64,000 bases of DNA from Orenia metallireducens (GCF_001693735.1 NZ_LWDV01000009.1:727565-791564); one strand, 5' to 3'. Shown: positions 1 to 8,858, numbered from the stretch's first letter. Notes: generated from the letters alone by a model not told the origin. Translations and numbers: made by a program.

Positions 1-258
1 TCAGGTAGATTTAAAGCGACTAATAATAAAATATCTAAACGAGGGTCAACTTACCTTCGGAAGTCACTCTACCAAGCAACTACTGCTGCTGTGAGAAAAG
101 TTAAAGGAAGACCTAATAATCAACTCCTATATGACTATTATACCCAAAAACGTGAGCAAGGAAAACCATATAAAGTAGCTGTTATCGCTACTGCCAATAA
201 GCTTTTAAGGACTATTTATGGAGTTTGGAAGAATAACAAAATATTTAAAATAAAGTAA
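1..258 (+). CDS. IS110-family transposase, C-terminal fragment at window edge
   Basis: The fragment corresponds to residues 318-402 of the complete transposase and includes the RGSTYLR segment that holds the serine used by IS110-family enzymes. It is identical to the full copy over this stretch. The start lies outside the window, so whether the gene is intact cannot be judged. Confidence 0.85.
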   Translation, partial: SGRFKATNNKISKRGSTYLRKSLYQATTAAVRKVKGRPNNQLLYDYYTQKREQGKPYKVAVIATANKLLRTIYGVWKNNKIFKIK

Positions 259-390
259 TAACTATTAGATTAAAATCTTAATATTTTGCTAAATTTTAAA
301 AACTTGCTAAAAAGTAAGCTTATTTTGTCATGCTTATTTTTAGATTTTTGAATAAATTAGAATTTGTTCTTGACTTTTATTAGCTGGTTT
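1..390 (+). mobile_element. IS110-family element, right end only (cut by window edge)
   Basis: This is the 3' part of an IS110 element nearly identical to the complete copy further right, with one mismatch seen in about 390 nt. It carries the last 85 codons and the stop of the transposase (1-258), then a noncoding right end. The element stops at AGCTGGT and the next bases, TTATACGCAGTCTGCC, are the outer attC arm of the neighbouring cassette. It therefore sits inside an attC R'' box in the same orientation as the other copies. Near identity implies recent transposition. Confidence 0.85.
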
Positions 391-423
391 ATACGCAGTC
401 TGCCCCCTCTTTTTACTCTAAAT

Positions 424-1548
424 TTACTTGTTTTCCAAAACCTTTTTCAATTCTCCTCTTACTTCCTTACTCATAGGTTTTTCATTTAAATATTTTTTTA
501 TAATTTTCTCTGTATAATTATCCTTTTCCTTAATTATTATTTCATGTGGCATAAGATTACAAGAAAACTCATGCCAAATCCCTGTTTCAATTAACTTATC
601 TAAATATTTAGGTATAATTCTAGTATCTCCTAATTCTAAAGTATAGTAATATGTGGTGTAAAATCCCATTCCACTGTGTTTTATTAATGGTAATGATACT
701 AAATTATCATCTAACAGATATTTTATTGACCACACATAACAATCTTCATTAGCAGACTCAGATACAAATATTCCATTATCACTTTTATCATATATGACTT
801 TTAAAACTGGAGGTATTAAACTTGGCTGTTTTTTTATCGCTCGAAGGAAAAAATATAATCTATCATCATTACCTGCGCCATCCAACCCTTCATACCGTCT
901 TTCAAAAACTTCTTTAATAATTTGTGGTGAAATATCTTCTTTTAATTTATCTTCTACTTTTTCAAAATCAATTTTTCCTGATGGATCAAAAAGTTCAATG
1001 ATTTTTTCATCTTTATTTCTTTTTCCATTTTCTATATTGGTTAAAAATGATATTTCTGAAAAACCAGTATCATTATATACTTCACCTTTATAAATATCTC
1101 TTATTATTAGTTTCAATTCACTTACATTTTTAGCTTTAAACTTAATATTTTGTTCTTTATTAACATCAGCTACGGTAATCGTATTCTTATCAGATTTATT
1201 TATAACTATCTCTAAAGTCTTTATTCTATTATTTGCGTAAAATAATTTAGAAGATTTCCCATAACCATTAAAAATATTTATCCCTTCTATATTAATTGGT
1301 CTTAAAAATTTAAAAACAATATATTCTCCTACCCCACTACCTTCCACTCCCTCAAACCATGCTGTTCTTCTATCTTCATCTGTTAAATTTACTGGATGAT
1401 AAGCTAATTTAGGTTGATTATTACTAATCAAATAAGAAGAATACTCAAGATCTTGAACTAATGTCATTGTAGGATAATAGTTTTCAGCAAAAGCAACACT
1501 ACTTATAATAATAGTAAGAATAATAACAATTAAAAATGATCGTTTCAC
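424..1548 (-). CDS. Secreted discoidin-like (NADase-translocation F5/8C type) protein, cassette gene
   Basis: A predicted exported protein of 374 aa. A signal peptide (VKRSFLIVIILTIIISSVAFA) leads into a beta-rich domain of about 150 aa. Its motifs (DEDRRTAWFEGVEGSGVGE, then INGYGKSS-like and DTGFSEI segments) are typical of the discoidin-like domain annotated as NADase-type glycan-binding. The C-terminal half has no recognised domain. I chose GTG at 1548 because AAGGAG lies 7 nt upstream and the paralogue at 11318-12490 starts at the same residue. It is the sole gene of its cassette. The cassette start GTTATACGCAATATGCCCCC mirrors its outer attC arm at 389-407, which is now split from the rest of attC by an IS110 insertion. 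Its biological role is unknown. Confidence 0.7.
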   Translation of the reverse strand: MKRSFLIVIILTIIISSVAFAENYYPTMTLVQDLEYSSYLISNNQPKLAYHPVNLTDEDRRTAWFEGVEGSGVGEYIVFKFLRPINIEGINIFNGYGKSSKLFYANNRIKTLEIVINKSDKNTITVADVNKEQNIKFKAKNVSELKLIIRDIYKGEVYNDTGFSEISFLTNIENGKRNKDEKIIELFDPSGKIDFEKVEDKLKEDISPQIIKEVFERRYEGLDGAGNDDRLYFFLRAIKKQPSLIPPVLKVIYDKSDNGIFVSESANEDCYVWSIKYLLDDNLVSLPLIKHSGMGFYTTYYYTLELGDTRIIPKYLDKLIETGIWHEFSCNLMPHEIIIKEKDNYTEKIIKKYLNEKPMSKEVRGELKKVLENK

Positions 1549-1606
1549 ATTATCACTCCTTAATTCTTTAAAAAATAAAAAATACATAGACATGGGGGCA
1601 TATTGC

Positions 1607-1734
1607 GTATAACGTCTCAGAGGTTCGCGACGCCGCTGCTCCCCCCTTACCTCTCATCTAACCGCCAAGTCTCACATAAGTCACCCCATCTTGCTATTCC
1701 CCACCTAATCGGTGTAGCTAACGTCTTGTTATAT
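1607..1734 (-). other. attC site A (second attC type)
   Basis: Left arm TAAC-GTCTC-AGAGGTT-C-GCGACGCC pairs with right arm GGTGTAGC-TAACGTCTT-GTTA. Body and arms match attC M rather than the majority type. Both sites terminate ORF-less cassettes. Confidence 0.9.
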
Positions 1735-2438
1735 GATGTAAATGGCGTACGGTTATCCTCCCAACTTTCCTTCAAACATCTAGCTTCCTACATCAACTTT
1801 TAATATTAATTTCCTTACCCCTGAAAATTTATGAATTAAATACCATTTTAACACAAACACCAGCCAGCCACTTCATTTAACCATCTAAATACTTTATATT
1901 TATCATTCTTACAATTAAGCTAACATTATCCACATTCCTGCAAAAAAAATATAAATTCAAAATTATTGGTTGGCTAATTATAGTTCATATCTTCAAACTT
2001 CTACAACCTCAAATATTTCAATCTATAAATCAAACTAAACATAAAGCAAATACATATCATTATCTGACCGCAATTAGCTAGCATTTCCGCCTAGGAAGTG
2101 CTAGCGGACATATCAAATCTGCACTCTTCTACAATGCTCAAACATATCATTTATTCTCAAAATTTTGATATGTAAAAGCATTCCCTTAATTGCAGTATAA
2201 ATGATTGACTCTGTTTCTTCTAACTCTTGCCAACCAATAATCTCCTTAATATTGGTTTTCCAATATGTTTTGCTATTATTTGAACTAAAACACTCTCAAT
2301 AGAATTCTTTATTAATTAGCTCAATATCTCATAAAAAACAACTATGTAATAAAATAATTCTTACCATTTATCAAACAAAAATCTTTTTGGCTGGCTGCTT
2401 CTAACATAGATTTTACTATGCATCTAGCCATTTATGTC
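1735..2438 (-). other. ORF-less gene cassette with long-range inverted repeat
   Basis: This is a cassette of about 700 bp with no credible ORF on either strand. Its ends are complementary: start GTTATATGACATAAATGGC, outer attC arm GTTATATGATGTAAATGGC. Inside, CAGCCAGCCA (1861-1870) and TGGCTGGCTG (2388-2397) form an inverted repeat around a 517-bp interior. A local hairpin, GCTAGCATTTCCGCCTAGG with its complement, lies near 2076-2106. The cassette at 24568-25002 shares the same CCAGCCAGCC/GGCTGGCTGG pair, a neighbouring AARAAGATYTTT motif and the same attC type. The two are therefore relatives, perhaps expressing an RNA. Confidence 0.7.
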
Positions 2439-2565
2439 ATATAACGTTCCTGGGGTTCGCGACGTTCACGCTACCCCTCTCACTCTACATTCTAACTACT
2501 AAATTTCATAAGTTACCACTTGTCCAACTTCTGACCACATAGCTGAATGTTGCTAACTCCATGTT
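2439..2565 (-). other. attC site B, split by IS110
   Basis: Left arm ATATAACGTTCCTGGGGTTCGCGACGTT and right arm AGCTGAATGTTGCTAACTCCATGTT are present. The outer R'' bases are displaced to 4154 onward (ATGCGATCG) by an IS110 element inserted between TT and A of GTTATGCG. Confidence 0.85.
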
Positions 2566-2572
2566 CGTATAA

Positions 2573-2760
2573 TAGGGTACATAACCAGTTCAATCTGGTA
2601 TGTACCCTTATTTATTATTATAATAATAGTAAAATTAAAACCAGGATGAAGAACGTACCTCATGTTGGGACTTTGATCCCGTCGCATAAACTGTTCAATT
2701 TCTAGTCAACACTTATACCCCAATTGAGCTGGTTGAGTCTTTGAACTCGTATCACAACAC
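2573..2760 (+). ncRNA. Predicted IS110 bridge RNA programmed for attC
   Basis: The left end folds into a 5' hairpin (GGGTACATAACCAG paired with CTGGTATGTACCC, 2575-2607), followed by two similar loops. In the first, CATGTT (2661-2666), hairpin GGGACTTTGATCCC and TCGCATA (2682-2688) have the order left guide-stem-right guide. The guides match the left target CATGTT (2560-2565) and the complement of the right target TATGCGA (4153-4159). In the second loop, AGCTGGTT (2727-2734) before hairpin GAGTCTTTGAACTC equals the right end of the element (4145-4152), as a left donor guide should. I could not find a convincing right donor guide. Expression is inferred. Confidence 0.6.
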
Positions 2761-2812
2761 AAACCTGTGGAGAGTTGTTGATTAAGAAACCTGGTTAATA
2801 AGGAGGACTCAA

Positions 2813-4021
2813 ATGGATCAACCTATTTTAAGTATTGATGTATCAAAATCTAATAGTTATGCTACTGCTTTTTTAGCTTATGGACAGGTTTTTACTTCTC
2901 CCATTTCTTTTGCTAATACTAGCGAAGGAATAGTAACTGCTTTTAAATTACTTAAAAATTTAAAGAAAGCAAGTGGTAAACAACCTAGGGTTGTTTTAGA
3001 AGCCACAGGAAACTTTTCTAAACCTCTTAAATATTCTTTTATGAAAGGTGGATATGAGGTAATAGAGCTTAATCCTATTCAAACTCATAAAGCAAAAAAG
3101 AGAAACATCCGTAAGATAAAGACTGACCCTATTGATACCCATAGAATTGCACAGGTTTATTATCTCAATAACTTTAAATCACAAGCCAATATCCCAGAAG
3201 AAACTGCAGAACTAAAGAATCTTACTCGTCAATATGAAAGTTTTAATGAGCTTTATAGAGAAACTCAACTTAAATTTATGAGCATTGTTGACTTAATCTT
3301 TCCTCAATATAATCAAGTTTTCGCTAAGCTATGTAGTATTACCTCATTAGAGGTTCTGGCTACTTTTCCTACACCTGAAGCTATCTTAACTGCTGATGTT
3401 AATCAGCTTAAATCTATTTTAAAGATAAGTAATCATAATCAAAAGTGGATAGATAATAAAGTTGAAGAATTAATGGCTGCTGCTAAAGAGAGCTTATCCT
3501 ACAAGGTTGCTCAAAGCTCTAGTATTCGGGTTCTAAAGCATTATATAGAATTACTTTTGACCCAGAGAGCTATTTTAAAAGATTTAAAAACTGAAATTAC
3601 AAAGTATGCTAAGCTTTCTTATGCCTTTCCTTTACTCCTGTCGATACCAGGAGTAGGAAAGTTAACAGCAGCCAGTATTATAGGAGAAATTGGTAATATT
3701 TATAGGTTCCCTACCACTAAACAGTTAGTTGCTTATGCTGGTCTTGACCCCAGCATCTATCAGTCAGGTAGATTTAAAGCGACTAATAATAAAATATCTA
3801 AACGAGGGTCAACTTACCTTCGGAAGTCACTCTACCAAGCAACTACTGCTGCTGTGAGAAAAGTTAAAGGAAGACCTAATAATCAACTCCTATATGACTA
3901 TTATACCCAAAAACGTGAGCAAGGAAAACCATATAAAGTAGCTGTTATCGCTACTGCCAATAAGCTTTTAAGGACTATTTATGGAGTTTGGAAGAATAAC
4001 AAAATATTTAAAATAAAGTAA
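2813..4021 (+). CDS. IS110-family transposase
   Basis: A 402-aa DEDD/serine recombinase that works with a bridge RNA to integrate the element at a guide-specified site. The N-terminal RuvC-like DEDD domain shows SIDVSKS (D9), LEATGNF (E63) and KTDPIDTHRIA (D105, D108). The C-terminal Tnp20-type domain shows SIPGVGKLTAASIIGEIG and RGSTYLRKS with the candidate serine S333. Length is normal for the family. An AAGGAGG ribosome site precedes the ATG. It is intact, and an almost identical copy lies at the left edge, so the element is probably active. Confidence 0.93.
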   Translation: MDQPILSIDVSKSNSYATAFLAYGQVFTSPISFANTSEGIVTAFKLLKNLKKASGKQPRVVLEATGNFSKPLKYSFMKGGYEVIELNPIQTHKAKKRNIRKIKTDPIDTHRIAQVYYLNNFKSQANIPEETAELKNLTRQYESFNELYRETQLKFMSIVDLIFPQYNQVFAKLCSITSLEVLATFPTPEAILTADVNQLKSILKISNHNQKWIDNKVEELMAAAKESLSYKVAQSSSIRVLKHYIELLLTQRAILKDLKTEITKYAKLSYAFPLLLSIPGVGKLTAASIIGEIGNIYRFPTTKQLVAYAGLDPSIYQSGRFKATNNKISKRGSTYLRKSLYQATTAAVRKVKGRPNNQLLYDYYTQKREQGKPYKVAVIATANKLLRTIYGVWKNNKIFKIK

Positions 4022-4153
4022 TAACTATTAGATTAAAATCTTAATATTTTGCTAAATTTTAAAAGCTTGCTAAAAAGTAAGCTTATTTTGTCATGCTTAT
4101 TTTTAGATTTTTGAATAAATTAGAATTTGTTCTTGACTTTTATTAGCTGGTTT

Positions 4154-4268
4154 ATGCGATCGTTATAAGCGGACTTCTTCCTCATTACTCTATTTCAAAA
4201 ATATAAAACTTTACTTACTCCTCCTGCTTAAACCATCTCTACATTTTTTTATTATGATAGATTGTCAA
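4154..4268 (-). other. Remnant of a decayed cassette, 3' end
   Basis: The 115 bp after the IS110 begin with a displaced attC R'' (ATGCGATCG) and then hold no ORF. An IS30 element and an IS110 right-end fragment follow. The partner cassette start (expected CGATCGCATAAC on the plus strand) is missing. A deletion has therefore removed most of this cassette, the next attC and the body of a third IS110. Confidence 0.5.
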
Positions 4269-5342
4269 ATTAAGTGCAACACTTGTTAAGCTCATTTATA
4301 AATGCTTCATAAGGTGTTTTATAACCTAAACATTTCCTTGGTCTATGGTTGAGCAAATTCAAAACGTGGTTAACTTCATCTTGATCAGTAGTATTAAAGT
4401 TAAATTTCTTAGGAAAATATTCTCTAAGAAGTCCATTAGTATTTTCATTTGTTCCTCGTTGCCAAGAGGAATATGGATCAGCAAAATAAACATCTGTTTC
4501 TAAATATTTTTCAATATCTTCATATTTAGCAAACTCTTTACCTCGGTCTACAGTAAGGGATTTAATAATGGTTTTAGGTAAATTACTTAAGGCACTAAAC
4601 AATGCATTATTTAAAGTCACTGCTTTTCGATTAGGCATAAGTACTGCATATAAAAATCGTGTCTTACGCTCAACAAAAGTTGCAAGCAAGGCATGCCTTA
4701 GATTTACCACGACTAGATACTACAGTATCTAATTCCCAGTGACCAGCAATTTCACGTTTTCTAACTTCTTTAGGTCTTTCTTTAATTGACTTCCCGGTAT
4801 TGAATTTACCTCTAGTTTCCTTAGGCTTTCTTGATTTGCCTTTTCGTCTTAGCCTAGTTAAATCACCTTTAATTAAGAACCTATCATAAATCCAGTTATA
4901 AATCGTCTTAAAGCTAATGCGCATTTGATTATCCAAAGGATAATCATGAGTTAAACGTCCTTCAATTTGTTCTGGAGACCATCCTAGCTGAAGTTTTGCA
5001 TTAATATATTCTACAAGATTATTAGTTTGCTTTTTTCCTTTAGCACCACAATTACTACGTCTGTTTCGATATAGTTCGCCTGCTTTAGTAGCACTATATT
5101 TATTATCTATAGTATTTTTTTTAAGTTCTCTATATATAGTAGATCTATCTCTACCTAATTCATTAGCTATATCTTTAACAGCCCAACCAAGTTTTTTAAA
5201 ATGTACTATACAACAGCGTTCTTTTGTAGTAAGATGATTATAGTGACTCATTTAATCACGTCCTTTATTGAGTTTGTGTGATTACTTACTACAATAACAG
5301 AACGTGGTTGATGTGTCACTTTTTTTTGTTGTTGCACTTAAT
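4269..5342 (-). mobile_element. IS30-family element, inactivated
   Basis: A 1074-bp element bounded by perfect 13-bp inverted repeats ATTAAGTGCAACA (4269-4281) and its complement (5330-5342). It carries one transposase reading frame broken by a small duplication. No clear target duplication is seen. Confidence 0.85.
4270..5251 (-). pseudogene. IS30-family transposase, frameshifted
   Basis: Two overlapping frames (5251-4670 and 4710-4270) together make one IS30 transposase of about 325 aa. The first has the N-terminal HTH (LTTKERCCIVHFKK, DIANELGRDRSTIYRELKK) and the first catalytic Asp in GHWELDTV. The second has LTVDRGKEF and the QRGTNENTNGLLREYFPK block with the Asp and Glu. The break is a direct duplication of TTGC (…CTTGC-TTGC-AACT…) that shifts the frame. 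Removing it restores KACLATFVERKTRF. It is probably dead rather than programmed frameshifting, because the duplication is exact and no slippery run is present. Confidence 0.85.
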
Positions 5343-5370
5343 ATTTTAATTCATCGTATGTAAATATTTT

Positions 5371-5402
5371 TTAATTTATTCTTGACTTTTATTAGCTGGT
5401 TT
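5371..5402 (+). mobile_element. IS110 right-end fragment adjoining attC arm
   Basis: The sequence ATTCTTGACTTTTATTAGC with following TGGT matches the last ~25 nt of the complete IS110 (one difference). It stops at the same base before TTAGGCGAAGTCCAG, an attC R'' arm. The rest of this third IS110 is missing. Confidence 0.7.
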
Positions 5403-5461
5403 AGGCGAAGTCCAGTTTGTTTTCAACCCTAAAAAAATTTAAAATAGAACATACAAAAAAT

Positions 5462-5627
5462 GTAACTACTCAGGTACGAGATATAGTGGTCGCTATTTTA
5501 AAACATACTATACATAGTGGTTTATGCACTTGGTTTCTCAAAAAAATTAGTGTTTTTATGTGTTTTTTCATGTTTAAAAGTTTAGAAACGCACTATTTAT
5601 AAGGGATTAGGGTACCTGAGTAGTTAC
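5462..5627. repeat. MITE-like element with 16-bp perfect inverted repeats
   Basis: GTAACTACTCAGGTAC (5462-5477) and its exact complement (5612-5627) enclose 134 bp with a weaker inner inverted repeat and no ORF of note. It lies at the 3' side of the FGE-domain lipoprotein gene inside that cassette. It could instead be a long transcript hairpin; no target duplication is obvious. Confidence 0.5.
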
Positions 5628-5713
5628 CAAAAAATAATTTAATTAAGACTATATTCATTTAAACGTTACACCTAAAAATTTCTATTCTACTTCCCAAAAG
5701 GACTTACTTCTTA

Positions 5714-7516
5714 CTAAATTTTAGTTCTTGTAATTCGGAAACCTTGAGGGTAGCCACTATTTGATTTATAGAAAGTATCACTATAAGTAACTTCACATCT
5801 AGAAGAATAATTAGTAGAACCACCACCACGAACAAAAATACGTCTAGAATCTAAACTATCGATACTATCCGTCATTTCCCAAACATTACCACTCATATCA
5901 TATATATTTAACTCATTAGCTTTTTTTTGTCCTATAGATAATGTTCCCATCCCAATAGAAAAATTAGAACTTCCTTCTATATCTGAATTACCTCTATACC
6001 AAGCTACCTCATCAATATTATTACTTCCTGCATAAGTTGTAGCCTCTCCATTAACTCCTCCACGTGCTGTATACTCCCATTCATTTTCTGTTGGCAACCT
6101 ATAACCTTCTAGAGTTGATTTATCTGTATTTATCAACTCCCATTCACTAAGATTATAAGCTGGAGTTAATCCTTCTTGTTCACTTAACCAATTACAGTAA
6201 GCTACTGCTCCATACCATGTTACTTCTACTACAGGATAATCACTTATATCTATTGCTGTTCCAGAAGAGTCAGTCCAATATTTTACATAAAAATTACTCC
6301 CATCATAACTAATCTGACAATAATCACTATCCATATCAATTACCTCCTGATTTTCATAACTTCCATCTGGAGATACTCCTGCACTATTCAAAAACTCAAC
6401 ATATTCTTTATTAGTTACTTCATATTTTCCCATTTCTATATCATAATCTAAAGTTAAGTCTCCATTATCTGCTGATGTTGTTCCTGCTAATACTGTTACC
6501 ATTTCAACTAAAGGCATATCAATTGTAGCTACATTACTAAAATCACTTGAATAACCATTGGAATCATAAGCTATTAGCCAGTAATAATAAGTATTTCCTA
6601 TTTCTACATTAGAATCAGTATAAGTGTTTTCTATAACTAAATTATCATTAATAACTTCTTTTACTCCATCCAAGTTATTACTACGATAAACCATATATCC
6701 ACTAATATTTGATTCTAAATTCTCATCCCAATTCAATACTATTTCTCCATTTTGAAGTTCTGCATTTAGTCCTGTAGGGTCTGAAGGAGAAAGATTTACA
6801 TTTATAGTAATATCTAATCCTCCTGTACTAGTTTCAATAGTTATTGAAGCATTGTTATCTCTACTAGGTAAAATATCAATTTGATTTCTTCCTGAAGCAA
6901 CTACAGTATCATTATCATCAAACAAAGAAACTTCAATATCCCATTTTTTTGCTTTAACTTCTGTAAAATTAGCTGTTCCTGTAGAACCTTTTATAGTTAA
7001 ATTTTTAATTATATTATCTTCTTCGGATATGTTACTGATTAATTTAACTTGTCCTGCAACAACATTTAATCCAGCAGGAATAGTAACACTTGTATTTAAA
7101 TTTCCATCTAACAAATAAAGCTCTACATTAGCTGTTGTAATAGTATCAGCCATTACTGTAGAAGTATGACTTCCACCATAAGCATTATATCCTTCAGTAT
7201 CTACAGCAATTATTTCCACTGTCCAATCTCCTACTTCTAAATCATTAAAAACTACTTCATTAGTATTAGCATCTACCTCCTGAGTTTTATTTAAATTTCC
7301 TTTACTAACCGTAATTTCATATTTGTCAATTGTAATCATATCTGAAATAGATTGTACTTTTAAATTATTAGCATTAGAATTACTAATAGTTACTTTTAAC
7401 CTACCCATATTTTGCTTTTCCTTTATTTCTGTTAATTCTTTACTACATCCTACTAGCATTAAACCTAATATTAAAACCAATCCAACAATAATAATTTTTT
7501 TCTTAAACTCAAACAT
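5714..7516 (-). CDS. Lipoprotein with C-terminal formylglycine-generating-enzyme-like (FGE/SUMF1) domain
   Basis: A 600-aa surface lipoprotein. A signal peptide with lipobox LVGC (C24) leads into beta-rich repeats (about 35-240), a fibronectin type III-like segment (about 245-330, DPTGLNAELQNGEIVLNWDE…) and an FGE-sulfatase domain (about 335-600). The FGE domain shows MGKYEVTNKEYVEFLN, YRLPTENEWEYTARGG, MSGNVWEMTD and FRITRTKI. Bacterial proteins with this fold include formylglycine enzymes, but many are binding or structural variants, and no Cys pair typical of the catalytic type is visible. It is the only gene of its cassette, whose start GTTAGGCAAAATCCAGTTT mirrors the outer arm at 5401. 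The gene is large for a cassette. Confidence 0.75.
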   Translation of the reverse strand: MFEFKKKIIIVGLVLILGLMLVGCSKELTEIKEKQNMGRLKVTISNSNANNLKVQSISDMITIDKYEITVSKGNLNKTQEVDANTNEVVFNDLEVGDWTVEIIAVDTEGYNAYGGSHTSTVMADTITTANVELYLLDGNLNTSVTIPAGLNVVAGQVKLISNISEEDNIIKNLTIKGSTGTANFTEVKAKKWDIEVSLFDDNDTVVASGRNQIDILPSRDNNASITIETSTGGLDITINVNLSPSDPTGLNAELQNGEIVLNWDENLESNISGYMVYRSNNLDGVKEVINDNLVIENTYTDSNVEIGNTYYYWLIAYDSNGYSSDFSNVATIDMPLVEMVTVLAGTTSADNGDLTLDYDIEMGKYEVTNKEYVEFLNSAGVSPDGSYENQEVIDMDSDYCQISYDGSNFYVKYWTDSSGTAIDISDYPVVEVTWYGAVAYCNWLSEQEGLTPAYNLSEWELINTDKSTLEGYRLPTENEWEYTARGGVNGEATTYAGSNNIDEVAWYRGNSDIEGSSNFSIGMGTLSIGQKKANELNIYDMSGNVWEMTDSIDSLDSRRIFVRGGGSTNYSSRCEVTYSDTFYKSNSGYPQGFRITRTKI

Positions 7517-7701
7517 TTTTCTCCTCCTTCTTGATTTTAAAGTATTATATTTCTTATTTTTCTGTCAGAAATAATTATATTAAGTTTTTCTAAATCAAAA
7601 AATACTATCACCTCCTTGATAAACTAACATATTTTATTGAAAATTTTATCTATCATAAAATCATATACACTTTGATTATGATTTATTTTAAACTGGATTT
7701 T

Positions 7702-7834
7702 GCCTAACGTCCCGCGGCTTCGCGACGTCCCTAATAACGCTCCCAACTTATAATTAAAGCTACAATCTTACATAAGTCAGCCCTACTTTTCACTTATCCT
7801 CCCAAGTTGGGATGTCGCTAAGGTGCTGTTACAA
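7702..7834 (-). other. attC site D
   Basis: GCCTAAC-GTCCC-GCGGCTT-C-GCGACGTCCC on the left pairs with GGGATGTCGC-TAAGGTGCT-GTTACAA on the right. Majority body type with the inner motif ACATAAGTCAGCCC. Confidence 0.93.
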
Positions 7835-7911
7835 GACGTGCGTCTTTTTAAGTATTTAATCCAAATTTGCTTTATTTGATAATTTTAAGATTTTATTTCC
7901 ATTAACAAAGT

Positions 7912-7950
7912 AAAAAAATAACCCTGAGATTAAAATATAACTACTCAGGG
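7912..7950 (-). terminator. Terminator of the first Rpn cassette
   Basis: Hairpin CCCTGAG (7922-7928) with CTCAGGG (7944-7950), followed on the minus strand by TTATTTTTTTAC. The same hairpin ends the other two Rpn cassettes (22152-22180, 23406-23435). Confidence 0.75.
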
Positions 7951-7958
7951 ATTTAACT

Positions 7959-8858
7959 TTATTTCAATTTTTCTACCTCTTCTTTATTTAAACCTGTTGC
8001 CTTAACTACTTTTTCTATATCTAATCCCATACTTAATAAATTCTTAGCAGTTTGAATTTTCTCTTTCATCCTTCCTTTTTCTTCTCCTAATTTTATTCCT
8101 TCTTCTCTCGCTTCTTCTGTAGCTCCTATTATATTAGTAACTTGGTCATGAATTGCCTTTTGCCGACTCTCATATAACTCTCTAGCTTTTTTATCATGAC
8201 TTAACAATTCTAAAACTTCTGCTGCTTCTTTCAATTCTTTTATTCTTTCCTCAAGCATTCTTATCACCTCGCTATCAGGATTTTTCAAAAATAGTGCCCA
8301 AGGAATTAAGTTATCCTTATCTCTCTTACTTTCCACCTCATCAATACTTTTAAACCTATCTGCATTCAATTTTGGCAACTCTATAAAATGAATTTCTTGC
8401 AAATCAGTTAATACCTCATTAGTCTCTTTTTCCTTTAATAAATAAGTATTATGATACCTACTATTCTCCCTTAAATAATTAAAATTCAAAATATTTATTG
8501 TTACAGTCTTTTGAAGTTTCTGATACGGGTCTCCTTCTTCCATCTGAGACTCAAACAACTTACTCCAGTAATATAGTGTCCTTCTTTTCATATTATATTG
8601 ATTTTTTAACTGAATTTCTATATTTATCTTAGTATTATTATTAGCAGTTGCTTTGATATCTAATCGAGAAAACTTATCATCTTCCCAATCTTTATCCATA
8701 TCTGTATTTTCTATTTTTACACTTACAATTTCTTCTTCTGTTCCTTTACTCCCAAAAACACTATTCAAAAATGAAATTAATATTTCTGGATGTTTTTCAG
8801 AACCAAATATCTGCTTAAATACAAAATCAACTTTAGGGTCTAACATTTCTCTTTTCAT
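7959..8858 (-). CDS. Rpn-family PD-(D/E)XK nuclease, cassette copy 1
   Basis: A 299-aa member of the Rpn/YhgA-like family, DNA nucleases also annotated as putative transposases. The N-terminus has LDPKVDFVFKQIFGSEKHPEILISFLN. The nuclease core has RLDIKA (D67) and NIEIQLKNQYNM (E81, Q83), and a charged helical tail (ERIKELKEAAEVLELLSHDKKARELYESRQ) follows. Start ATG lies 10 nt after GAGGG. It is about 85-90% similar by eye to the copies at 22189 and 23444. Its cassette start has been separated from the gene by a group II intron. The role inside the integron is unknown; phage defence or recombination has been proposed for the family. Confidence 0.85.
   Translation of the reverse strand: MKREMLDPKVDFVFKQIFGSEKHPEILISFLNSVFGSKGTEEEIVSVKIENTDMDKDWEDDKFSRLDIKATANNNTKINIEIQLKNQYNMKRRTLYYWSKLFESQMEEGDPYQKLQKTVTINILNFNYLRENSRYHNTYLLKEKETNEVLTDLQEIHFIELPKLNADRFKSIDEVESKRDKDNLIPWALFLKNPDSEVIRMLEERIKELKEAAEVLELLSHDKKARELYESRQKAIHDQVTNIIGATEEAREEGIKLGEEKGRMKEKIQTAKNLLSMGLDIEKVVKATGLNKEEVEKLK

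Larger units (their letters stand above)
2566..4153 (+). mobile_element. Complete IS110-family element inserted in attC R''
   Basis: The element is about 1.59 kb. It has a 247-bp noncoding left end, a transposase gene and a 130-bp noncoding right end, without long terminal inverted repeats, as usual for IS110. The left target flank ends CCATG-TT and the right flank begins TT-ATGCGATCG, so TT is the likely core dinucleotide. The long left noncoding region fits the IS110 group, whose bridge RNA is encoded upstream of tnp, rather than the IS1111 group. Two further right ends, at 390 and 5402, abut attC boxes at the same base. Confidence 0.85.

Noticed and set aside
2735-2760. Right donor guide of the IS110 bridge RNA
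   Set aside because: I searched GTATCACAAC and neighbours against the complement of the left end and found no convincing match, so only three of the four guides are claimed.
4670-4710. Programmed frameshift in the IS30 transposase
   Set aside because: The overlap is explained by an exact TTGC duplication, and no slippery run or pseudoknot is evident.
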